Shown: positions 1 to 8,546 of the stretch, one piece after another
How positions within the stretch are numbered: position 1 is the stretch's first letter
How the letters are laid out: each line of letters begins with the position of its first letter
Source of the DNA: Andalucia godoyi
Lineage: Eukaryota; Discoba; Jakobea; Jakobida; Andaluciidae
Assembly (NCBI GenBank): GCA_009859145.1
Contig: VRVR01000051.1
Span: 171,155-235,154 of the forward strand
Reading direction: 5' to 3'
Length of the DNA stretch: 64,000 nt
The notes under the pieces: model-generated
Database searches by the model: none
What the model was told of the DNA's origin: nothing
Seen by the model: the letters and a program-made list of their open reading frames with translations, nothing else
Translations under genes and position numbers: made by a program

Positions 1-371
1 CGCCAACGCACTTTGCGGATCTTGTCGCGTGTCTGCAGCGCACTGTGCGCGGGCTTCAGCGGTAGTACAACACCGAGTCGTACAACGTCATTCTCCAGGA
101 CGGACCGCTCTCTGGCCAGTCCATCCAGCATCTGCACTGGCATGTCATCCCGCGCACCCTGCACAGCCAACTCTGCCCGTCTCCCTCCGTCCCTTCCGCT
201 CCTGCTGCTGCCGTCTCGGAACAGAGCGAGTGGTTCGACGAGTTTCAAAGACACGAACGAGACACCGCGCGCATCGCACTCTCTGTCGAACAGCGCGATC
301 ATGAAGCCGCTACACTGCTCTACCACATCCAGCTTGCCGAATCCGAAGCCACGTCCACATCAAAGCAGTAA
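1..371 (+). CDS. FHIT: Fhit-type diadenosine polyphosphate hydrolase (HIT family), 3' part, with in-frame TAG
   Basis: The frame starting at base 3 encodes the C-terminal two thirds of a Fhit-like histidine-triad protein, which hydrolyses Ap3A-type dinucleotides. The HIT signature HLHWHVIPR is present (the third His is the usual nucleophile), preceded by YNVILQDGPLSGQS as in Fhit, and an acidic helical tail runs to TAA at 369-371. The 5' end lies outside the window. The codon at 63-65 is TAG in this frame. Conserved Fhit spacing continues on both sides of it without a gap (FADLVACLQRTVRGLQR before, YNTESYNVI after), so it looks like a substituted codon rather than an intron edge. It may be a nonsense allele, a sequencing error or a decaying gene. 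TAG terminates PdxT and UTP6 here, so a changed genetic code is unlikely. The family call is firm; the integrity of the gene is uncertain. Confidence 0.8.
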
Positions 372-447
372 TAAACTATATATACATACGCACACTCACC
401 CCCACACCTCCACACACAAATGCACATACACACGCGCGCATGCATCC

Positions 448-960
448 TTACTTACTTGCAACGGGATGACTCATCTTTGGAGCAACGTTAAAAGACGCAG
501 AGGGGGAAGAGGAAAAGGAGGCATGGTCGCGTTGGAACCGCAGAATATCGCGTTCGATGCGCTCGCAGCGATCCTGGATCCACTCGATATGTGCCTTTTT
601 GCGCAAAGCCTTGTTTTTGAGCTCGAGAGCCTGCTGCTCAGCTTGCCGAACACCCATCCGCAGCACCCTGTTTGTCTCTTCCATGCGCTGATTTGCAACA
701 CGCGCAAGCGCAAGTTCCCGAGTCGCCGTCTGCATGCTCTCTGGATTCCCTCGCGTCGACACGGACGCATGCTCACGATCTGCAGTCTGAAGACGCACTA
801 GCACACTGTGCGCTTGCTCGACGAAGTGGCGCAGTCGGTCAATGCGAGACTCGGTGGACACGAGCAGCCGCTCCGTCTCCAGCGACTCGCGATACGTCTG
901 GTCAATCGCACTCTGCAGCCCGTGTCGCTCCATTGTCGCCTGCGCATTTGTTGGGGTCAT
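448..960 (-). CDS. Coiled-coil protein of unknown function (170 aa)
   Basis: This open frame starts with ATG at 960 and encodes 170 residues. It is strongly helical and rich in Glu, Arg, Gln and Leu from about residue 15 to 145, with heptad-like spacing (for example RLRHFVEQAHSVL and RKKAHIEWIQDRCERIERD), so a coiled coil is expected. The C-terminus is short and Ser-rich. I see no catalytic motif, signal peptide or membrane segment and do not recognise the family. It lies tail to tail with the Fhit gene, 76 bp apart, with a CA/CACA-rich stretch between. The length and biased helical composition favour a real gene, possibly a cytoskeletal or ciliary accessory protein, but that role is a guess. 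Confidence 0.6.
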   Translation of the reverse strand: MTPTNAQATMERHGLQSAIDQTYRESLETERLLVSTESRIDRLRHFVEQAHSVLVRLQTADREHASVSTRGNPESMQTATRELALARVANQRMEETNRVLRMGVRQAEQQALELKNKALRKKAHIEWIQDRCERIERDILRFQRDHASFSSSPSASFNVAPKMSHPVASK

Positions 961-1179
961 GCAGCTATCGAGAGCGTTCGGGCATTGTTTTGGACCGTGG
1001 TTCTCTTCTCGTTGTGGTGGGGGGCTACGACTGCTGCGTCGTGTTGTTATTGCTTTGATTTGTTGGCAAGGAAGTTGAGGAGGGTCAAGAGGTGGAGTTG
1101 ATAAACTCCAAAATGAAAAACATTAAAAGAAAAAGGATGGAAAAAAAAATTTCCGGTTCAAAAGACAGGGACGAATGAT

Positions 1180-1605
1180 TTAAGCCTCGGCGGTCTGGGA
1201 CTCCTCGCCCTTTCCTCCCTTGGTCTTCTTGGGCAAAAGCGCGTTGTTGATGCGGGGCAAGACACCTCCCTGCGAGATGGTGACGTTGGCCAAGAGGCGG
1301 TTGAGCTCCTCGTCGTGGCGGACCGCGAGCTGGATGTGTCTCGGGATGATGCGGGTCTTCTTGACCTCACGGGCTGCGTTTCCTGCAAGTTCGAGGACTT
1401 CGGCAGCAAGGTATTCGAGGACGGCAGCGAGGTACACGGGTGCTCCGGCTGCAACACGCTCGGCATACTGACCCTGCTTGAGGAAACGGGCAATACGGCC
1501 AACGGGGAACGAGAGGCCAGCCCGCTGAGAGCGGGAAACGGCCTTCTTGGAGGACTTTGCACGGTTGCCAGCGGGTTCGGCAGCAGGGGCGTTCTTGGGG
1601 GCCAT
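1180..1605 (-). CDS. H2A: Histone H2A
   Basis: This 141-residue protein is a complete core histone H2A. It has a basic N-terminal tail ([15 protein letters not shown]), the histone fold with [13 protein letters not shown], the alpha-2 helix [21 protein letters not shown] (split here by its AEV centre), the [18 protein letters not shown] segment that forms the acidic patch, and the docking segment GGVLPRIN. It packages DNA in nucleosomes with H2B. The C-terminus ends in a Ser-Gln pair (S136-Q137) five residues from the end, reminiscent of H2A.X, but it reads SQTA rather than SQ-acidic-hydrophobic. No histone-type 3' stem-loop follows the stop; an A/T-rich tail does. It is a single gene without an adjacent H2B, and its upstream region is shared head to head with the phosphatase at 2068. 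Confidence 0.97.
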   Translation of the reverse strand: MAPKNAPAAEPAGNRAKSSKKAVSRSQRAGLSFPVGRIARFLKQGQYAERVAAGAPVYLAAVLEYLAAEVLELAGNAAREVKKTRIIPRHIQLAVRHDEELNRLLANVTISQGGVLPRINNALLPKKTKGGKGEESQTAEA

Positions 1606-2067
1606 CTTTGACTTTTTCTTGGGGGTGGGTGGGTTAGCGGGGTTAGTTTAAAAAAAGTTTGAGGTTTTGAAAACGAAAAAAATGAAAAAGAAAAAACAAA
1701 AGGAATCAAGAAACCGAAGATGGATAAAAGGAGAATTGGAATACTTATGGAGACACAAGAATGCTCGAAACAGGCTTTGCAGTAACCCGCCCAAAATGAA
1801 ACTGGGCGCGGGACAGTCTTTTGCATGCGCCGTGCAAATGCATCAGTTGAGAGACTTGCCAGCGAGGTCGTGGGGGTTCGGCCATTTCCCCCACCCGTCG
1901 CTTATTTCCTGTCGGTTTTCCATGAAATTTCTACGCTTCGGGCATTAAAAAATCCCCGAACGGCCGTCTTGGGCGAATGATTTACTTTATTATTATTATT
2001 ATTATTATTATTATTTTGAAAACGGGGTTTTCTCCTCGTTGTTGCAGTACGATGATTGTGCGAATCG
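1606..2067. promoter_or_regulatory. Divergent intergenic region, H2A / histidine phosphatase
   Basis: The two flanking genes point away from each other, so this 462 bp must hold both promoters. It contains A-rich and T-rich tracts and a short ATT trinucleotide repeat at about 1985-2015. I see no convincing gene in it. Confidence 0.5.
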
Positions 2068-2823
2068 ATGCAGACGGGCATGCGAATATCGCTGATTCGG
2101 CATGGGGAAACGGAAGCGAATGCACAGAGTGTCATTCAGGGACACGGTGATAGTCCGCTTACCTCTCGCGGTCATTTGCAGTGCAAAGCGCTGTGTCACT
2201 ACCTCGTTTCCGAGGGCATTCAGTTTGATGCAATGTATGTTTCGGATCTCGGAAGGACGCAGACGACCGCATCGTATCTTTTACAATCTGTGAAGCGTGC
2301 TCAGAATGAAGATGCCAACTCTGCTGATCCGAGTCGGTCGGCGCTTGTCGTGCTGGACAGCAGGCTTCGCGAGCGGCGATTTGAAAAGGAACAGGGTCAC
2401 AGTGGGAATCCAGAGTCGGAGTCGATGGAAAAGGTGTGGATGCGAGCAGTGTCCATGCTGTGCACTGTGGTTTCCAGACATGCCAATCATAAGAATCTGC
2501 ACCAGCACCAGCACCAGCACCAGCACCACGTGGCATTGGTCACACATGGGGGATGGATCGCATGTGTGCTGAAGAACCTGCATGTCAAGATGTTTGGCTT
2601 CCCTCGCAATGCATCGATTTCCACGCTCCAATTCACATCCTCCCTCTTCATGGACTCGGACCGTATTGCGCATCAGCTGCGAAACATGCACGTGAGCAAG
2701 GACTGTCTCCAAGTGCTCAGGATGAACCACCAACCAAAATACCGTGACCCAAAACAGCGGACTCTCGAGGCCTTCGTCTTCCATCCACAAACCGAGAAAC
2801 AACCAGACACGGATGGAGAGTGA
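2068..2823 (+). CDS. Histidine phosphatase superfamily protein (phosphoglycerate mutase-like)
   Basis: The first ATG is at 2068 (the next in frame is at 2080), giving 251 residues. The N-terminus carries the RHGET phospho-histidine motif (ISLIRHGETEAN), followed by GHGDSPLTSRG and SDLGRTQTTA, which are typical of cofactor-dependent phosphoglycerate mutase and fructose-2,6-bisphosphatase-like enzymes. The second catalytic His is in LVTHGGW. Just before it is an insertion of alternating His-Gln encoded by a CACCAG hexanucleotide repeat at about 2500-2529. The substrate cannot be told; TIGAR-like sugar-phosphate phosphatase and broad-specificity phosphatase are both possible. It lies tail to tail with the DXO gene, about 50 bp apart. 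Confidence 0.88.
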   Translation: MQTGMRISLIRHGETEANAQSVIQGHGDSPLTSRGHLQCKALCHYLVSEGIQFDAMYVSDLGRTQTTASYLLQSVKRAQNEDANSADPSRSALVVLDSRLRERRFEKEQGHSGNPESESMEKVWMRAVSMLCTVVSRHANHKNLHQHQHQHQHHVALVTHGGWIACVLKNLHVKMFGFPRNASISTLQFTSSLFMDSDRIAHQLRNMHVSKDCLQVLRMNHQPKYRDPKQRTLEAFVFHPQTEKQPDTDGE

Positions 2824-2875
2824 GTGGGTGGAGAAGGAAGAAGAAAAGGGCACTCCCCTTGGATCATGTTCTCCG

Positions 2876-4078
2876 CTATGCAGACGAAGAGGAAGAGGAT
2901 GGCTCAAAGAGCGAGTCGACGTGCTGTCGGAACCACGCGGGAACCACACGATGCTGGGGCTCGCTTTCTTGGTAGATGCGCACGCTGCCGTCCGAGTCGC
3001 CGTCGGATCTGGAAACGTTGCAGAACTCAACCTTGTAAACGACACCCTCTTTCTTGCAATTTCTCGAAATAATGTTCAGAAATGCGACAATGTTTCGCAG
3101 CGAATAGTACGCATCAAACCGGTACTTATCCGGGAGGCTCTCGACATCCTCGTCCACGACTTGCACAACCTGGCCCTCTGCATTCCGCATTCCAACAATA
3201 AGTGTCGGCACATTCGCCAGAAAACACTGGACCCATGCCTTGCGCAGCTTTCGAAACGGGACATTACGAAGCCCAGGTCCTTGTCCTTGTCCTTGTCCAT
3301 ATCCTTGTCCTTGTCCATGCGAACTGTCCGATTTCCAGCACTTAATTTCAATCGGCCTTCCTTGCGAATCCATGGCGTCCATTTCCGCACCCATTGCGAT
3401 CAAGTAGTCGTTAGCGAGCCGCACTCCAATCACCTGACAGTGCTGCTCGGACGACACGGCAATGGCATTCTCGGGCACTGTGGTCGCTGCGCTGGAAGCA
3501 GCGACACACATGGACTCCCAGATCCTTCCCATTTTCGACTCGTCGGTTTCGTCCTCGCCGTCTGTCTTCCCACTGTCCACGATGTCCAGCACAAGGACGC
3601 CGCGGAATACTTCCACGCAGACTGCAAAGGGCGAGTCGGCCGCAGCCATCTTGTTCAAATTGTTGCGAAACGTCAGCACCTGCATTTGCTGGAAGAGTCT
3701 TTTCAGGTGTTTGTATGCGGACAGAGCCTTCAGGAGTGGCTCCAGAGAAGAATCGTTCGGGGGAGACACATAGTCAAACAGATGTGGGCGCAGAGAAATC
3801 GGGAACTGAGAGTGGTGTGGTGGCCGGAACCGCTTCGCAGCACCGTACGACGACAGCTCAATCGGCATGTGCACAGGCACGCGCAAAGGCACCCCGGACC
3901 GCGACAGGGACAGCACAGTCTCAAACAGCAACATCGAGCACCCATCCTCATCCACACCCGCACCCGCACCATTCATGTTCACGTCCATGTCTCGACTCGT
4001 CTTTGCTCGCTCGAATGCCAACGGAGTGTGCCTTCTTCGAATGCTGGTCTTTTCGGTCTTTCGCACACCGCATTGCAT
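2876..4078 (-). CDS. DXO: DXO/Rai1-family decapping exoribonuclease
   Basis: This 400-residue protein matches the DXO/Rai1/Dom3Z family, which removes incomplete or NAD-type 5' caps and degrades faulty RNAs. The catalytic block is present as GAEMDAMD, then EIKCWK after a short gap, giving the acidic/Lys metal-binding set. It is followed by the family segment RKAWVQCFLANVPTLIVGMR. An early segment PHLFDYVSPP and a helix around LSAYKHLKRLF also fit. Between the catalytic block and the RKAW helix sits a Gly-Gln insertion from a hexanucleotide repeat (about 3274-3318). The first ~35 residues look unconserved, and Met31 (3988) is an alternative start. The C-terminus is a Ser run. No signal peptide is visible; nuclear or cytosolic action is expected from the family. 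Confidence 0.88.
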   Translation of the reverse strand: MQCGVRKTEKTSIRRRHTPLAFERAKTSRDMDVNMNGAGAGVDEDGCSMLLFETVLSLSRSGVPLRVPVHMPIELSSYGAAKRFRPPHHSQFPISLRPHLFDYVSPPNDSSLEPLLKALSAYKHLKRLFQQMQVLTFRNNLNKMAAADSPFAVCVEVFRGVLVLDIVDSGKTDGEDETDESKMGRIWESMCVAASSAATTVPENAIAVSSEQHCQVIGVRLANDYLIAMGAEMDAMDSQGRPIEIKCWKSDSSHGQGQGYGQGQGQGPGLRNVPFRKLRKAWVQCFLANVPTLIVGMRNAEGQVVQVVDEDVESLPDKYRFDAYYSLRNIVAFLNIISRNCKKEGVVYKVEFCNVSRSDGDSDGSVRIYQESEPQHRVVPAWFRQHVDSLFEPSSSSSSA

Positions 4079-4653
4079 CTGCGCAAGGGGCCTCGCGGTC
4101 TACGACAGAAGAGGGCTCTTGGATTTTGGATCTACAGCAGGTTCCGGACGCTTGACAACGTTGCACATCAAACAATACGATTTTCTTACCTTAATCATGT
4201 CTAGAAAAATTTCTTCATTCTTCACGTTTTCTTTCATTCTACCACTTTCTGTTTATTTGTGTTTTATAATCGAACTCTCAAGCAGCACCTTTCATCAGAG
4301 ACAAAAACAAAACATCTCATGGCTCCAAAAAAGAGGGGATCTTCCCAACAAACTCAAACCGGCCATGCTCGAAGATAGCGAGAACCAAGAAAACCCCGTT
4401 GATCTTCTCTCGTCAGAGGCGGAGAGCAAGAAGAAGCGATGACCCTTTTGATGCAGAGGTGGTGCTCTCCCCAAACTGGATCTATCTTCGGTGACAGCTC
4501 AGCCGATGATGATCAATAATGATTCATGTTTTGGCGAGCGGTTACTTGGGAGAGGTTTAAAAAGAGGAATTAATGTATACCTCCTATATGTCTAGATAGT
4601 AAGAAAATAAAAGCAAAACAAAACAATAACAAAGCACGACTGCAAAGAAAGTG
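4079..4653. other. Gap between DXO and PdxT with one weak small frame
   Basis: Apart from the small open frame at 4198-4442, I see no supported gene, tRNA or obvious structured RNA in this 575 bp. It must hold the DXO promoter and the PdxT 3' end. Confidence 0.4.
4198..4442 (+). CDS. Possible small membrane-anchored protein (81 aa), weakly supported
   Basis: An ATG-initiated frame of 81 residues lies in the gap between DXO and PdxT. It begins with a hydrophobic stretch (FFTFSFILPLSVYLCFIIEL, residues about 7-26) that could be a signal anchor, and ends in a hydrophilic tail with SSEAESKKKR. There is no recognised family. The hydrophobic part comes from a T/C-rich tract of the kind common in promoters of this genome, so the frame may be fortuitous. 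A second ATG in another frame (4320) reads only 19 codons. Confidence 0.25.
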
Positions 4654-5289
4654 CTACCTGCTGAGTTTATCCTTGTGGACGATATCGACAAAGAGGCTGT
4701 GGAACCTCGAGTCAGTTTCGCAGAGCTCTGGATGGAACACACAGCCGAGTTTATTTCCCTGCCGGACGGCCACGATGACGTCGCCGTACCGCGCGAGGAC
4801 CTCGACATCGTCTCCGAGGGTTCTGAGAATTGCCGGAGCACGGATAAAGATTGCTCGCATCTTGCCGATTCCATGCACCTCCAAGTCTGTCTCAAACGAC
4901 TGGATCTGACGGCCAAAGTAGTTGCGCGCGGTTTCGACATGCAGTCCTCCAATCAGCCCCTGTCCTCCGTTTTTCTGATGGTCGACCTTGTCTGACAAGA
5001 GAATGCAGCCCGCGCATGTCCCCCACACTGGTCTTTTCAGCTCGTTTGCAAAACGCGAGAGCTGCGCAAAGAGCCCATCTGGCTCTGCAATCAGCGCCAT
5101 CGACGTGGACTCCCCACCGGGTATAATCAGCCCGTCGCACTTCTCAAGCTCTGCACTCGTCCGAACCTCTGCCACACTTAGCCAAGGACACGTCGTCGCA
5201 GCAAGACGCCTCAGATGCTCCACATGCTCCGCAAACGCTCCCTGCAACGAAAGCACGCCAATCACAATCGCACCCGCACTCCCACTCAT
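4654..5289 (-). CDS. PDXT: Pyridoxal 5'-phosphate synthase, glutaminase subunit PdxT (SNO)
   Basis: This class I glutamine amidotransferase releases ammonia from glutamine and channels it to PdxS for vitamin B6 (PLP) synthesis. From the ATG at 5289 it has 211 residues, the usual family length. The start MSGSAGAIVIGVLSLQGAF, the oxyanion motif PGGEST (57-62), the nucleophile Cys92 in WGTCAGC, and the His-Glu pair in VFHPEL (His186, Glu188) complete the catalytic triad. The open frame continues upstream to 5340 but only from a TTG. It ends with TAG. It is divergently transcribed from PdxS, whose start is 595 bp away, so the two subunits probably share regulation. Confidence 0.96.
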   Translation of the reverse strand: MSGSAGAIVIGVLSLQGAFAEHVEHLRRLAATTCPWLSVAEVRTSAELEKCDGLIIPGGESTSMALIAEPDGLFAQLSRFANELKRPVWGTCAGCILLSDKVDHQKNGGQGLIGGLHVETARNYFGRQIQSFETDLEVHGIGKMRAIFIRAPAILRTLGDDVEVLARYGDVIVAVRQGNKLGCVFHPELCETDSRFHSLFVDIVHKDKLSR

Positions 5290-5842
5290 GATGTACACAA
5301 CCGCAGGAAAAAGACGCTCTTTTTTAATAATCCACTTCAACCAGATAAATAAGAATCATACAAAACAACAACCATGCATAAGCAGATGCTCATAAAATAA
5401 AAACAAAACAAACAAACAGACTATAGAAAATGCATATATAAAAAAATAAAGCATGCCGGAGACACGTACTCTTCTGAATTTTTTTATTTAATTAAAATAT
5501 CTGTGTCTCACTCACTCGTCGATCGTCTTCGACATGGAAAGTCCCGACGGGTTCAGGAAATTGAAGTTGAATCCGCCGGGAAAAACAAGCTCCTTTTCCC
5601 AGACAGTGAATTTCCGACTTTTCTCCGAAAATTCAAAGTTCGTGTCTCGCCCTCGACGTTCTTCTTCATTCTTTCTTTATATTTCATTCATTCTCTATGT
5701 TTCCTGTGTTTTCTTTTTCTTTTTCTTTTTCTTTTTCTTCCTCTTCTTTCGTTTATTACTCAGGTTTTTTATTATTATATTTATTTCGCCTTGGGTTCTG
5801 ACTGGGTTGTAGAACCACGGGAAGAAAAGAAGAGAACACACA

Positions 5843-5884
<42 letters not shown>
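5290..5884. promoter_or_regulatory. Shared divergent promoter region of PdxT and PdxS
   Basis: The two subunits of one enzyme are transcribed outward from this 595 bp. It holds AT-rich stretches near 5400-5500, a T/C-rich tract at about 5700-5760 and a CA/GA microsatellite directly before the PdxS ATG. No open frame here is convincing. Confidence 0.6.
5836..5884 (+). repeat. (CA)n(GA)n microsatellite in the PdxS leader
   Basis: A CA tract followed by a GA tract ends immediately before the PdxS ATG at 5885, so it must lie in the 5' leader of the mRNA or span its transcription start. Confidence 0.95.
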
Positions 5885-6811
5885 ATGTCGACTGAAGGTA
5901 GTGTGGTGAAGAGTTCGCGAGCGACGAAAGTGGGGCTTGCAAAGATGCTTCGTGGAGTGATTATGGACGTGATGAATGTTGAGCAGGCGCGGATTGCCGA
6001 GGAAGCGGGGGCTGTGGCAGTGATGGCGCTTGAGCGGATTCCGGCAGACATCCGTACAGCGGGCGGAGTATCGCGGATGAGTGATCCGCAGATGATCAAG
6101 GAGATTTGCGCAGCGGTGACGATTCCTGTGATGGCGAAGTGCCGGATTGGACACTTTGTCGAGGCGCAGATTCTGCAGGAGATCGGCGTGGACTACATTG
6201 ACGAGTCCGAGGTTCTTACTCCTGCAGACGATGAAAACCACATCAACAAGCATGCGTTCCAGGTCCCGTTTGTGTGCGGATGCCGGAACCTTGGTGAAGC
6301 GCTGCGCAGAATCGCAGAGGGTGCCGCGATGATCCGCACCAAGGGAGAGGCTGGCACAGGGAACGTCGTTGAGGCCGTCCGTCACATGCGCACGCTGCAC
6401 AGGGAAATCAGACAGCTGCAGGGAATGGACGACTCGGAAATCTACACATATGCAAAGACCATCCAGGCCCCCGTCGAGCTTGTCGCAGAGTGCAAGCGTC
6501 TTGGGAAGTTGCCGGTCATTAACTTTGCAGCCGGCGGTGTCGCGACTCCCGCCGACGCTGCGATGTGCATGCAGCTTGGAATGGACGGCGTCTTTGTTGG
6601 CTCGGGAATCTTCAAGTCTGGGAACCCGGCGGCGAGAGCCCGGGCAATTGTCCAGGCTGTCACGCACTACAAGGACCCCAAGATCATTGCACAGGTCTCC
6701 GAGGGGCTCGGCGAGGCAATGGTGGGAATAACGGGCGACAGTCTCAAGCAGAGGTGGGCCGATCGAGAGCCAGGAAACATGCCCGGTTCATCATGGGCTC
6801 AAAAATACTGA
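5885..6811 (+). CDS. PDXS: Pyridoxal 5'-phosphate synthase, synthase subunit PdxS (SNZ)
   Basis: This 308-residue (beta/alpha)8 enzyme condenses ribose 5-phosphate, glyceraldehyde 3-phosphate and ammonia to PLP. Family landmarks are all present: MDVMN with Asp28, the Schiff-base Lys85 in [31 protein letters not shown], the second Lys153 in [22 protein letters not shown] and [12 protein letters not shown]. It is full length, with no transit peptide, so a cytosolic location is likely. PdxT is its divergent neighbour; together they form the complete deoxyxylulose-independent B6 pathway, so this organism should make its own B6. A dinucleotide microsatellite abuts the start codon. Confidence 0.98.
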   Translation: MSTEGSVVKSSRATKVGLAKMLRGVIMDVMNVEQARIAEEAGAVAVMALERIPADIRTAGGVSRMSDPQMIKEICAAVTIPVMAKCRIGHFVEAQILQEIGVDYIDESEVLTPADDENHINKHAFQVPFVCGCRNLGEALRRIAEGAAMIRTKGEAGTGNVVEAVRHMRTLHREIRQLQGMDDSEIYTYAKTIQAPVELVAECKRLGKLPVINFAAGGVATPADAAMCMQLGMDGVFVGSGIFKSGNPAARARAIVQAVTHYKDPKIIAQVSEGLGEAMVGITGDSLKQRWADREPGNMPGSSWAQKY

Positions 6812-7231
6812 GTGACGTGACTGTAGTCGATGCCTCCTACGAGAGTCGGGCCACTCGAATCGAAGAGTAAAAAATGGAGAAAGAAGTACTGGAAATGGAC
6901 ACACGCCTACATTGCACACTAACCACGGATAATCATCGCTGATCACCCATAATCAATGTAGCAACCCAACAACATGCATAATGCAACGCGGCGGCGTGTT
7001 TATATAGGGATTTCATGATCAAAATGGGGGCGAAACGAATCGGGCATCGTGTGACGGAGCTGTTAACATAGCAAAAGCATGTGCATGGCGCGTGGCAGTG
7101 TTTTTGTTTACGTGCGCTTTAGGTTGCTTCATCATATCGCAATTAGTAGCAGCGGTGTTTTGCTCTGTTCTTCTTCATTCTCTCTTTTCGCAGGATTTGT
7201 TTTCCTCGGATATACATCCACACACACACAT

Positions 7232-7284
<53 letters not shown>

Positions 7285-7337
7285 CGTGCATCCATCCATC
7301 CATCCATCCGCGATAAAATATACAGCCAACACAGAGA
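6812..7337. promoter_or_regulatory. Gap between PdxS and L-galactose dehydrogenase-like gene
   Basis: This 526 bp holds the PdxS 3' end and the promoter of the next gene. A TATA-like TTTATATAGG lies near 6999, and a compound microsatellite occupies 7217-7310. I see no gene here. Confidence 0.45.
7217..7310 (+). repeat. Compound (CA)n(TA)n(TCCA)n microsatellite
   Basis: CA, TA and tetranucleotide CATC-type repeats follow one another about 30 bp before the ATG at 7338. Confidence 0.95.
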
Positions 7338-8378
7338 ATGGAAATGCACAAGGAGCAGGGCGCAAAAGATATGAAGAGTTCGTTAATTGGGTTTGGAGCA
7401 TCGCCGCTTGGGGGGATGATGGGCGAGATGAATCTGTCGATTGCAAAGCGGGCGGTGTCGACGGCGCTTGCGCATTCGATATCACAATTTGACACGTCTC
7501 CGTACTATGGGAATTCCGAGTCTGTGCTTGGCGAGTGTCTGACCGGCATTCCGCGTTCGTCGTACACAGTGTGCACGAAATGCGGGAGATATCCGGGGGG
7601 CGAGTTCGACTACTCGGCCTCGCGAGTGACGTCCTCTGTTCTCTCGTCGATTGAGAAGCTACGATGCACGTACCTTGATCTTGTTCTCGTGCACGACATT
7701 GAGTTTGCCGACTCGCTGGATCAGATCGTCCATGAAACGCTCCCTGCGCTCCAGAAGCTCCGCGAACGAGGTCTGGTCAAGCGACTTGGGATCTCGGCGT
7801 ATCCACTGCACGTGCTTCGGTACGTTGCCGAGCGAGCCGTCGACCCGCGTCTCGATGTCGTTCTTACATACTGCCATCTGAACCTCGCAGACACTTCGCT
7901 GCTGCCCGAACTCGAGTTTTACAGAAAGCGGTCCATCAAGCTGATCGTCGCATCGGTGCTTTCCATGGGCCTCTTCTCTACCAAGGGACCGCAGAGCTGG
8001 CATCCCGCGTCCGAGAAACTCAAGGCCGCGTGCGCTGATGTTCGAGCCGAGTGTGCAGTGCGCGGCGTCAATGTCTCCGCGTATGCCTTGCGCTGGGCTC
8101 TCGATGCCGTGCACGGATACAACCAGGAGTGTCACCGTGGCTGTATGAATGACAGTAGCAATCGCGATGACAATGACAATGGCGATGCGATCGAGAGCGT
8201 GCTGGTTGGGTTTGCGTCCGAGGAAGAGGTTCTGCAGGCAGTCGAGGTTTGTGACGGCAGGGAGTCGACCGCTTCGGCACTTCCAGACGCTAATCTGCGC
8301 GATTGGATCCGCAGACGACTCGACAGTGTGCCTTCATCCGACCGCACCTGGCCATCTGGCAAGCATCCCCCGTCCTAA
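7338..8378 (+). CDS. L-galactose dehydrogenase-like aldo/keto reductase
   Basis: This 346-residue aldo/keto reductase is closest to plant-type L-galactose dehydrogenase, which makes L-galactono-1,4-lactone for ascorbate. Diagnostic segments are LIGFGASPLGG, FDTSPYYGNSESVLG, TKCGRYPGGEFDYSASRV, VHDIEFADSLDQIVHETLPAL, SYCHLN-like TYCHLN, WHPASEKLKAA and a terminal TWPSGKHPPS. The catalytic tetrad can be placed as Asp52, Tyr57, Lys81 and His119. A short Asn/Asp-rich insertion (about residues 270-285) is encoded by a simple repeat near 8150-8185. Met12 is an alternative start closer to the conserved core. D-arabinose dehydrogenase activity cannot be excluded. There is no targeting signal, so it is probably cytosolic. 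Confidence 0.9.
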   Translation: MEMHKEQGAKDMKSSLIGFGASPLGGMMGEMNLSIAKRAVSTALAHSISQFDTSPYYGNSESVLGECLTGIPRSSYTVCTKCGRYPGGEFDYSASRVTSSVLSSIEKLRCTYLDLVLVHDIEFADSLDQIVHETLPALQKLRERGLVKRLGISAYPLHVLRYVAERAVDPRLDVVLTYCHLNLADTSLLPELEFYRKRSIKLIVASVLSMGLFSTKGPQSWHPASEKLKAACADVRAECAVRGVNVSAYALRWALDAVHGYNQECHRGCMNDSSNRDDNDNGDAIESVLVGFASEEEVLQAVEVCDGRESTASALPDANLRDWIRRRLDSVPSSDRTWPSGKHPPS

Positions 8379-8546
8379 TCACACAGTCACCATCATCATC
8401 ATCATCATCATCACAGCGTTCACCTCTTTCACGATGTCCAACCAGGGAGTGTTTGAAGTTTACGACGACGCGTGGTAATAAATATGGTACAGTACAACAA
8501 TGACATTAAAAAAATAAAATAAATAACAATGCTTGGGCGATGGATG

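Noticed and set aside
63-65. Idea that TAG is a sense codon in this organism
   Set aside because: PdxT (4654-4656) and UTP6 (11734-11736) end at TAG at the expected protein ends, so TAG is a normal stop here.
2744-4204. 486-codon plus-strand open frame opposite the DXO gene
   Set aside because: It is the antisense of a well-conserved enzyme, has no recognisable domain, and reads repeat DNA as Ser-Leu runs.
5756-6667. 303-codon minus-strand frame opposite PdxS
   Set aside because: Antisense of a highly conserved enzyme; includes a translated microsatellite.
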